From assembly GCF_004135365.1 (NCBI RefSeq), contig NZ_CP035492.1, positions 310,001 through 374,000 of the forward strand: a stretch of DNA of 64,000 bases. Reading direction: 5' to 3'. This DNA is from Paenibacillus protaetiae. GTDB lineage: Bacteria; Bacillota; Bacilli; Paenibacillales; Paenibacillaceae. Position numbers and translations under genes: made by a program. A model generated the notes under the pieces. The model saw nothing but the letters and a program-made list of their open reading frames with translations, was not told the DNA's origin and searched no databases. Of the stretch, positions 27,701-33,944 are shown in pieces; position 1 is the stretch's first letter, and each line of letters begins with the position of its first letter.

Positions 27701-30173
27701 ACCTTCATCGGCCAACTCAGGAGCACCATTAACGACGTCTTACAGTTATGATGATGTCAATCGAAAAACAACACAGACCTCTCCGAGTGGCGAGAAAACA
27801 ATTACGTATTATACGGGGTATGGGGACATTGAGAAGCAAACGAAGGTAAATGGAGATATTGAACGTACCATTTTGGTAAATGAAATGGACTCCACAGGTA
27901 CATTATTGTTAAACAGTTTACCTTACGGTGATGTTTCTCAAAAAACAAGTCAGTCATATGGGACATCTGGGGTTCAAACAGTTACAAATGCACTGGGGCA
28001 AAAGACAAACTATTACTATTTAAATGCCGTCTACCAATCCGACATTTCCAGTAGTTATTTACAAAATACCATTCGGGTAGTAGGACCAGATGGCAAAGAA
28101 ACCGTTACGTATTATGATCGTGCAGGACGGGCAGTTAAAGTCGTCGAGAAAAGCGCTACTGATTTACGAACCACGACGAATAGTTATACCCCATCCGGTC
28201 AACTTTCGGAACAGCAAGTAGAGGCACAAGGAAAAACACAGATTACCAAATACAAATATGATGGTGTAGGCAATCTCATTTATGTAGAGGATGCACAAGG
28301 ACAAAAATACCGGTACACCTACAATAGTTTGGGGGAAATCGTATCTGTATCAATCAATGATGAGGTCCAATATACAAAAAGTTATAACGAAATTGGGTGG
28401 CTCTTAAGCAAAACAAATGCCTCAAATAATCAGGAAACCTATGCATATACCGTTAATGGCTTGGTGAATACGTATACTGATAAAAGTAATCAGACAAGTA
28501 CGTATACTTACACTCCTTATCATGAGGTCAAGCAGGAGTCAGTCGCAAACGCAGCAGGTCAGGCTTTGCTTTGGGTGACATATGCTTATGATCCATTAAC
28601 GCGACAAGTTACCCGTATAACCACTGATCAGAATGAAAACATAGCTTATCAATATGATGAGTGGGGCAGATTAAAGCAGCAGACGGTTGCAGGTAGAAAT
28701 TATACATTTGGATATGATGATTCTGACCGTATAACCTCGTTATTGTATCCTGATCAAAAGGCGGTATCGTACAGCTATGATGGCTTGAGTCGATTAAAGT
28801 CTGTTCAGTATACAGGGATGGGAACAGTAAATTATACGTATGAAACCTCAAACAACGCAAACACGTATACCATTTCCTACCCGAATGGTTCGAATCAAAT
28901 TAAGACAACGGATGCCTTTGGACAACTTGACTCTCAAGTGCAAAATGATCGTGGTGGCACAGAGGTATGGAAAGAGAACTTTAGTTATGATGGATTTGGA
29001 AATATTGTGGGGATAGACCGGAATAATGCTTCCTACACGTATGCATACGATAAACTAAACCGTATTACTGAGGAGAAGGCACCTGATTCGATCCATCAGT
29101 ACTCATATGATGAAAGAAGTAATCGGTCATTGATGGCTGTTGTAGATCCGGAATCATTGAAATTAGCGAATACGGAGTATAGTTACAATGCTAAAAATCA
29201 ATTAATATCCGTTGAGAAAGAGGGGGAGACCTCAAACTACACTTACTACGGCGATGGTTTGCGTGCTTCAAAAACCGTTGATTCGGATAAGACCCGCTAT
29301 GTGTATGCCAGCGGACACGTCATTGAAGAATTAGACGCTTCCGGAAATGTTAAGGCACGAAACATTTGGGGAAGTGAACTTCTTTATCGAGAGGATAACA
29401 CAACCAGTAAATCAGGTTATTATTACTATAATGGCCACGGTGATGTTACTTCTATTAAGAGTGCAAATGGAACGTTGCTTAATGCATATAACTACGATAT
29501 GTGGGGGAATATTCTTTCGAGTTCAGAAATCATGAGCAATCCTTTTAAATATACAGGTGAGGTCTACGATGAGGAGTCTCGTCTGTATTATTTAAGAGCG
29601 AGATATTATGATCCATCGGTTGGACGGTTTATTAATGAGGATACGTATGAGGGGCAGATTGACAATCCGCTGAGTTTGAATCTTTATACGTATGTGAGTA
29701 ATAATCCATTAAAATATACGGATCCATCAGGTAATCTTCCATGTGAAGCTGATGGTGAGCCATGTATTGAAGGGAGTGGAGGAAACGGATTCGGAGGCAG
29801 AGGTGGAGGAGGCGCGGCAAGAGGCTCTGGTTCTGGAGTGAAGACCTCTGGCACTAGTAGTGGATCATCCACTCAGGGTGCGGGAGAAGGTGCTGCAAAA
29901 CTAACAGGTAAAGACATCACATTCAGTGATAAATTCAGTAAGCCTGCGTATAAAAACCAAGTAGCTGATCGTGGGTGGACAAATGAATCTATTGCCGATG
30001 CGAGAAACAATCCAGTAAAGACAGGGACATCGAAGAACCCATACACAGGGAATGATGTTACACTATACTATGTTGACGATGTTCACTATGTAGCAGTTGA
30101 TAAAGGGACAGGCAAAGTAATACAAGTAGCGGATTTAAATAAAGCTGATTGGAAAATGGATTTAACAAAGTAG
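24765..30173 (+). CDS. Secreted Rhs/YD-repeat protein with C-terminal toxin domain
   Basis: 1802-residue polymorphic toxin similar in plan to WapA. TTG start after GGAGAGG; signal peptide at residues 5-30. A pre-repeat region has NTNDVVDPVLKTSTQRDVDI and ERSYNSLYSK (near 208-250). Dozens of YD repeats run from about 790 to 1550 (YDAYDRLIEQTYPDGNKVDY type). The Rhs-associated core lies near 1552-1655 (YYYNGHGDVTSIKSANGTLL, RLYYLRARYYDPSVGRFINE, ending YTDPSG). A Gly/Ser-rich hinge follows, then about 90 variable residues. That tail (RGWTNESIADARNNPV, YYVDDVHYVAVDKGTGKVIQ) resembles colicin-E5-related RNases, which cut tRNA anticodons; this assignment is by motif only. The likely immunity gene follows after 10 bases. 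Confidence 0.85.
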   Translation: MRISKIINQIIIVALLTTILTGYDYNYASAEGSIHDATTDESTIITEEQNNEKADVESTNTQYWEIFTNEQVEIIRNQFSTEMKQIATYYYPILTRLLTTKQSIEMLEWSTKDVMARVEKLDSAQYQLLEETTPAVVHDYESTRDPESFTSTVAEMIEGNHSLSPSNEVEANTFSASALVATASTVNDNDFVFTEKNAETNYKTNTNDVVDPVLKTSTQRDVDIYLQGRNGLDVSIERSYNSLYSKILVPGARLGTKSTACSNDRAASQYGYFSSDVGFDCVGNVSSQEVISDNLNFIATGWQLNIPTLEIGKVNGIGVEATINKVVYNRTGGEGQDSFTFTLDDGSSYQFRGSATKPYGYPYANVKYHTEGSGSSLIYYLVIDDFITYKFNKDGMILSKQNAYGDTLTYSVSNTQIKITDTVGRIITILKENNRITRVKVTDAQNHLLQDIGYNVTSTTEQKLIFRNYKTSTNEIIADKAWATYYVLNTVVDNKNNKQLKKYTYYDITSKTKASYNFEDDYMYDLDDKRKPILNAAGGKNMESQWMLDQDFDTYAEISYLLLKEVTNDTGVSIYYAYDSYDDSWATNNDLNIREFVRGTTNLYLDSYILTYVGYHEVSTVQFKYTAANGEEKLLTHYYNGYGAGPNKEAWPRSKTTSSNEIIKFRLADSKRKGDRIKTELAIDYPDASPDGGYVGQYQSTYYNVNNYGKYLITLEENYSMDNNEGSNFQEGTNNYIYAPWQTTSYYYTGDQTKPTYVFTADDHANGDNSKPDAVRQFIEDTTSSPVPENLSHYVTLTEYTYDSYGTVSKVQDTLGNTTETIYAGPYHQASYSKQTTTDGVTSETTNEFNTDNTLNQQTTTHTYRDPESNAIKTDTVVNQYLAYNSYRQPVQVKQSSSGDQYLTNSSDLITNYVYDPKGQHITQETTKTKLGLGQGATDLPLNYAYDAYDRLIEQTYPDGNKVDYTYDFKNRMLTETYTPSSANSGAPLTTSYSYDDVNRKTTQTSPSGEKTITYYTGYGDIEKQTKVNGDIERTILVNEMDSTGTLLLNSLPYGDVSQKTSQSYGTSGVQTVTNALGQKTNYYYLNAVYQSDISSSYLQNTIRVVGPDGKETVTYYDRAGRAVKVVEKSATDLRTTTNSYTPSGQLSEQQVEAQGKTQITKYKYDGVGNLIYVEDAQGQKYRYTYNSLGEIVSVSINDEVQYTKSYNEIGWLLSKTNASNNQETYAYTVNGLVNTYTDKSNQTSTYTYTPYHEVKQESVANAAGQALLWVTYAYDPLTRQVTRITTDQNENIAYQYDEWGRLKQQTVAGRNYTFGYDDSDRITSLLYPDQKAVSYSYDGLSRLKSVQYTGMGTVNYTYETSNNANTYTISYPNGSNQIKTTDAFGQLDSQVQNDRGGTEVWKENFSYDGFGNIVGIDRNNASYTYAYDKLNRITEEKAPDSIHQYSYDERSNRSLMAVVDPESLKLANTEYSYNAKNQLISVEKEGETSNYTYYGDGLRASKTVDSDKTRYVYASGHVIEELDASGNVKARNIWGSELLYREDNTTSKSGYYYYNGHGDVTSIKSANGTLLNAYNYDMWGNILSSSEIMSNPFKYTGEVYDEESRLYYLRARYYDPSVGRFINEDTYEGQIDNPLSLNLYTYVSNNPLKYTDPSGNLPCEADGEPCIEGSGGNGFGGRGGGGAARGSGSGVKTSGTSSGSSTQGAGEGAAKLTGKDITFSDKFSKPAYKNQVADRGWTNESIADARNNPVKTGTSKNPYTGNDVTLYYVDDVHYVAVDKGTGKVIQVADLNKADWKMDLTK

Positions 30174-30183
30174 AGGTGATCGT

Positions 30184-30687
30184 ATGGAGAGGAAAGAAGG
30201 AGTCGTAAATGAAATTATTTACGAAAACACTGCTTATCACAATGGGAAGTATAGGTATTATCCTACAATAACAGGATTGAAAAGTTTGATTAAAGAAATA
30301 ATTGAGTCAAACTCCACCACCAACTATATTAGAGTTACTCCTTTTTATGTGAACGAAAAGATAGACCGTCAAATCGAATTCGATGACTATATGTTCTATA
30401 TGGAATCTAGAGATCAATTTGATGATAACGATTTAAAAGAGTATATTGGGGCATGTGTTGGTAGAGAGTATGCGGACTTGAATAGTGAAGAAGTTGAATA
30501 CGGTCAGGTTCTCTATCCATTATTTAAAAATGAGGATGTAGCCACTTTCCAAAAGGCACTAGGAGCATATTTGCATTTTTTAGACGTGTTGATCCCAAAG
30601 TTGATGGAAATATCTAGATTGAAAATGGCATTAGTACAAGACGACTTAGCTTTTGGGTACTTTTGTTTTGAGGTTCACTCGGGATAG
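30184..30687 (+). CDS. Probable immunity protein for the Rhs toxin
   Basis: 167-residue soluble, acidic protein without signal peptide, starting 10 bases after the toxin stop with ribosome binding site AGAGGTGA. Its position directly behind a polymorphic toxin tail, AT-rich composition and cytosolic character are typical of immunity genes. I do not recognise a named Imm family. A hairpin terminator right after it closes the toxin-immunity transcript. Confidence 0.65.
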   Translation: MERKEGVVNEIIYENTAYHNGKYRYYPTITGLKSLIKEIIESNSTTNYIRVTPFYVNEKIDRQIEFDDYMFYMESRDQFDDNDLKEYIGACVGREYADLNSEEVEYGQVLYPLFKNEDVATFQKALGAYLHFLDVLIPKLMEISRLKMALVQDDLAFGYFCFEVHSG

Positions 30688-30694
30688 TATATGT

Positions 30695-30804
30695 CAAACC
30701 TTGATTGGCTTCGTGCCTTTCAAGGTTTTTTCTTTGGCTGGGGTGGGTGACGAATGAACCCATCTTTCAACCAATAACATATCTAACCCATGTAATACCT
30801 GAGT
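30695..30804 (+). repeat. Diverged direct repeat, left copy (terminator region)
   Basis: This stretch aligns along its whole length with 32284-32394, sharing runs such as TTGATTGGCTTC, TTCAAGGTTT, CGAATGAAC and TTCAACCAATA. The two copies lie on either side of the IS256-type element, in the same orientation. Confidence 0.7.
30696..30731 (+). terminator. Rho-independent terminator of the toxin-immunity operon
   Basis: AAACCTTGA (30696-30704) pairs perfectly with TCAAGGTTT (30720-30728), followed by a T-run. A diverged second copy of this terminator and its downstream sequence lies at 32284-32394. Confidence 0.75.
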
Positions 30805-30883
30805 AAAGATTTCTCGAAGTCGTTTGTACGCACGTCAATGCTTGATAAAGTAACCTAAATAACGCTATGACGATACACCCCGC

Positions 30884-32243
30884 GGGTCTGTCAATAATTT
30901 CGTGTAAACTCTTTTGTAAGAATCCTCCCCCGAGGGGGAGCGGCCGCCTAGCGAAGATGCTGCCCGACCCGGTCCGGAAAAAAGACGGAGAGCTGGAGGA
31001 GCATCTGCCCCCAGTTCTGAACGCGGCCGGTCCATTTACGGATCACGTCCATTGTTGAGAGATAAAGCATTTTGAGCAGCGCCTCATCGGAGGGAAAAAT
31101 GCTCTTACCTTTGGTCACCTTGCGCAACTGTCGATGGTAGCTCTCGATGATGTTCGTGGTGTAGATCAGTTTGCGGATTTCCGGCGGGTACTTGAAAAAG
31201 GTGGCGAGTTCCGACCAGTTCGTGCGCCAGGAACGCACGATGAGCGGGTACTTCGTGCCCCAGATTTCCTCAAAGCGATCGAGTTCCACTAACGCAGCTT
31301 CCTCTGTGGCGGCCTTGTAGATCGGCTTCAGATCCGCCGTGACTTTCTTGAGATCCTTGTAGGATACGTAGCGCGTGGAATTCCGGATTTGATGAATGAT
31401 GCACTTCTGGATTTCCGTCTGAGGGTAACAGGCCGTAATCGCTTGGGTGAAGCCGGTCAGGTTGTCCACACAGGTGATCAGGATATCCTGAACGCCGCGG
31501 TTCTTCAACTCATTTAAGACGCTGAGCCAGAACTTCGCGGACTCGTTCTCGCCGATCCACATGCCCAGCACATCCTTGTTCCCGTCCAGATCAATGCCGA
31601 TGACCATGTAAGCCGCTTTATTCACAATGGCGCCGTCTTGCTTCACTTTAAAATGGATGGCATCCAGGAACACGACGGCGTATACGCTCTGCAGCGGGCG
31701 ATTCTGCCACTCTTTGATGAGCGGCACGATCTTGTTCGTGACATTGGAGATGAGCGTTGGCGACACCTCAATGCCGTACAACTGCTGCAGATGATCCTGA
31801 ATCTCGCGTGTGCTGACGCCTTTGGCATAGAGGGCGACGATCTGATCTTCGATGCCCGTGACGTTCGATTGATGCTTTTTCACAACCAGCGGCTCAAAGG
31901 CGCCTTCGCGGTCCCGAGGAACAGCGATCTCCTGCTCGCCATATTCGCTGGTGACCGTTTTTCGGCTTTTGCCGTTGCGGCTGTTCGTCGTCTGTTTGCT
32001 TTTTGCGTCATGCTTTTCGTAGCCCAGATGCGTGTCCATTTCGGCTTCCAGCATTTCCTGCAGCGTCTCGGCAAACAGATCCTTCAGCGCGTTCTGGGCA
32101 TCCTGTGCCGTCACCAATTGGTTTTCCTTAATAAACGCGCGCAGCTGTTCTTTCGTCCATAATCCCATGTGTGCTCCCCAACCTTTCTTCTGCTTTCATT
32201 GTAATCGGTTTTTGGGAGTTTACACATTTTATTTTATAGACTC
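30884..32243 (-). mobile_element. IS256-family insertion sequence, apparently complete
   Basis: Imperfect 28-bp terminal inverted repeats: left end GGGTCTGTCAATAATTTCGT at 30884, right end (read on the minus strand) GAGTCTATAAAATAAAATGT from 32243, both continuing with GTAAACTC. They enclose one intact transposase gene. No matching target duplication is visible at the flanks (CACCCCGC on the left, CGACATTG on the right), which suggests later rearrangement. Confidence 0.85.
30948..32168 (-). CDS. IS256-family transposase (mutator type)
   Basis: 406-residue DDE transposase, full length for the family. Recognisable features are the N-terminal LWTKEQLRAFIKENQLVTAQ, the catalytic-core start YAVVFLDAIHFKVKQDGAIV (first Asp near residue 168), ILITCVDNLTGFTQAITACY (second Asp near 234), the CIIHQIRNSTRYVSYKDLKK signature, and the C-terminal IYTTNIIESYHRQLRKVTKG with the catalytic Glu near 341. 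The gene is uninterrupted, so the element may still be active. GC content is clearly higher than in the toxin locus beside it. Confidence 0.95.
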   Translation of the reverse strand: MGLWTKEQLRAFIKENQLVTAQDAQNALKDLFAETLQEMLEAEMDTHLGYEKHDAKSKQTTNSRNGKSRKTVTSEYGEQEIAVPRDREGAFEPLVVKKHQSNVTGIEDQIVALYAKGVSTREIQDHLQQLYGIEVSPTLISNVTNKIVPLIKEWQNRPLQSVYAVVFLDAIHFKVKQDGAIVNKAAYMVIGIDLDGNKDVLGMWIGENESAKFWLSVLNELKNRGVQDILITCVDNLTGFTQAITACYPQTEIQKCIIHQIRNSTRYVSYKDLKKVTADLKPIYKAATEEAALVELDRFEEIWGTKYPLIVRSWRTNWSELATFFKYPPEIRKLIYTTNIIESYHRQLRKVTKGKSIFPSDEALLKMLYLSTMDVIRKWTGRVQNWGQMLLQLSVFFPDRVGQHLR

Positions 32244-32283
32244 CGACATTGACCTGTATGTATATTCGTAACTAGCTATATTC

Positions 32284-32394
32284 AAAGACATTGATTGGCT
32301 TCATGCCCTTCAAGGTTTCTTTTTTGTGGGGCTACCCAGTGCCGAATGAACTCATCATTCAACCAATACCGGTTAAACCCCCGAATATTTGAGT
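32284..32394 (+). repeat. Diverged direct repeat, right copy
   Basis: Partner of the repeat at 30695-30804. Here the hairpin arm is mutated (ACATTGA against TCAAGGTTT) but the downstream T-run remains. Its right end touches the inverted repeat of the IS3 element at 32390. It looks like the terminator region of a lost gene. Confidence 0.65.
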
Positions 32395-32439
32395 CGCAGT
32401 CACTTAAACTAGCGTAAGCTTAGCATCTCTTCGTTTTTC

Positions 32440-33333
32440 TCAAACTTTAACAATCTTAGCCTGCACTTGATGCATAGCAACTGCTTGACGGAACTGCTGT
32501 GGAGCCAGATCATACAGACTTCCGTGCATACGCCGCGTGTTGTAAAAACGAATATAGTTCGCCACAGTCTCGCAAACTTCCTGGTAGCTGTTGAACTCAT
32601 ACCTCTGCAGGCATTCAGATTCCAACAAGCTGTGGAACGATTCAATATGTGCATTCTTGTTCGGAGTCTTCGGAGGAATTCTCTCGTGTGTCACGTCATG
32701 CACTACACAAGCATCCTCGAAGACATGAGAAATAAACTGTGGTCCGTTATCGGTGCGAATCACCGGGCGCTGCTTGGTTTTAAATAGCTGTCGCTGCCAC
32801 AAGGTGCGTTGAATCAATCCTGCAGCATGTTTGCCTTCGCAGGATAGTCCCATATGGAAATCGATGATCTCGCGGTCTAACACATCAATGACGCACAGCA
32901 AATAGAAAAAGCGCTGTTCTCCTGCGATATAGCCATACTTAATATCCATTTCCCAGAGCTCGTTCGAAGCTTTAATCTCACGGTTATTCGCCAGTTTGCG
33001 CGGATGCTTTAATCGTTTACGCCGCTGTGGCTGAAGCATCTCCATCTCATCGAGCAGCCGGTATACTTTTTTCTTGTTAATCACAAGCTCATACTCACGT
33101 CGCAAACAAATCGTCAGCTTACGGTAACCATAGACGTCTGTTTCTCCGTTCAACAGTTCACAGAGCCATTCCTGGATCTGGCCGTCACTAATCGGTATTC
33201 CTGTCTTGGTCATCGAGAAACCAGGCACAGGACGACCACCTCTACGCTTTACAGAGACTTGGTTGCCTGGCTGTTTTTTACGGTTGTAATAAGTCTGTTC
33301 GCTTACACCGACGATCCGCAGAATGCGGCTCAC
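32440..33333 (-). CDS. IS3-family transposase OrfB (DDE integrase core)
   Basis: About 297 residues in this frame; in the active protein it is fused to OrfA by -1 frameshifting. It has an HTH_21-like segment (DVYGYRKLTICLRREYELVI near residue 64), then the rve core: ELWEMDIKYGYIAGEQRFFY (first Asp), PVIRTDNGPQFISHVFEDAC (second Asp), NAHIESFHSLLESECLQRYE (catalytic Glu). It ends with YNTRRMHGSLYDLAPQQFRQ. All three acidic residues are present. Confidence 0.92.
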   Translation of the reverse strand: MSRILRIVGVSEQTYYNRKKQPGNQVSVKRRGGRPVPGFSMTKTGIPISDGQIQEWLCELLNGETDVYGYRKLTICLRREYELVINKKKVYRLLDEMEMLQPQRRKRLKHPRKLANNREIKASNELWEMDIKYGYIAGEQRFFYLLCVIDVLDREIIDFHMGLSCEGKHAAGLIQRTLWQRQLFKTKQRPVIRTDNGPQFISHVFEDACVVHDVTHERIPPKTPNKNAHIESFHSLLESECLQRYEFNSYQEVCETVANYIRFYNTRRMHGSLYDLAPQQFRQAVAMHQVQAKIVKV

Positions 33334-33362
33334 TGCATGCCCCAGCTCAATCCATTTGTCGG

Positions 33363-33695
33363 CTATTTCAATCTTGTCCGATAAGCTGGTTTCTGCTTTT
33401 TTAACAAGTCACGAAGGACTGCGATCTCCAAATCCTTCTCGCCCAAGAGCTCCTTCAGTTGTTTGTTTTCACCTTCAAGCGTTCGAAACTCCTGTGGCGA
33501 AGGTACATAGGCGCTGACCGCTTTCGCAGAGGAATTGGTTGCTTTCCAATCCGTGTGCTCTGCTTGTTCCATCCAACGGTACAATATCTTCGGATTTATG
33601 TTATGGCGGCGCGCTACTTGTGCAGCATTCCCGACTTCTTTGGCTTCATGAATTACTTGCTGTTTGAACTCGATCGTAAATCGTCTCCGTTGCAT
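33363..33695 (-). CDS. IS3-family transposase OrfA
   Basis: 110-residue HTH_Tnp_1 protein (RRRFTIEFKQQVIHEAKEVG, then PKILYRWMEQAE) with a leucine-zipper-like tail (ENKQLKELLGEKDLEIAVLR). ATG at 33695 has GGAGGGG seven bases upstream. On the minus strand the sequence AAAAAAG (33402 down to 33396) near its end allows a -1 shift into the frame that reads LKKAETSLSDKIEIADKWIE and joins OrfB without a stop. Confidence 0.9.
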   Translation of the reverse strand: MQRRRFTIEFKQQVIHEAKEVGNAAQVARRHNINPKILYRWMEQAEHTDWKATNSSAKAVSAYVPSPQEFRTLEGENKQLKELLGEKDLEIAVLRDLLKKQKPAYRTRLK

Positions 33696-33944
33696 AAAAA
33701 ATCCCCTCCATTGATTCTTCATCTAGCCTACTACGTTAAGTAACCTAGACTCAAATCCAATTTTGGGGCTTAAGAGATAGCTTCCCCGCCCTCCTTTCTG
33801 ACACAATATAGTATTTATGAAACTAGCAATATCCGATATAGTATATAAGGGAAGTAGGCATTTCGCTTGATGGCTTATCAATAAATTGCTTATATGGACG
33901 GCTGTAAAAAAGGAAAGCCCAAGCTGGGCCAGGAGGGGTAGCAT

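Larger units (their letters stand above)
32390..33754 (-). mobile_element. IS3-family insertion sequence, complete
   Basis: The left end TGAGTCGCAGTCACTTAAAC (32390) and the right end, read on the minus strand from 33754 as TGAGTCTAGGTTACTTAACG, form imperfect terminal inverted repeats. Inside are orfA and orfB in the typical overlapping arrangement with a slippery A-run. No clear target duplication is visible. It is unrelated in sequence to the decayed IS3 element at 21367. Confidence 0.85.

Noticed and set aside
24765-30173. YD repeats as DNA-level tandem repeats or a CRISPR-like array
   Set aside because: The repeats are diverged protein repeats of the Rhs type. No regularly spaced identical DNA units are present.
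30884-30960. CCCCCGAGGGGG hairpin at the left end of the IS256 element as an operon terminator
   Set aside because: It lies inside the element end, has no T-run, and the toxin operon already has its own terminator at 30696.
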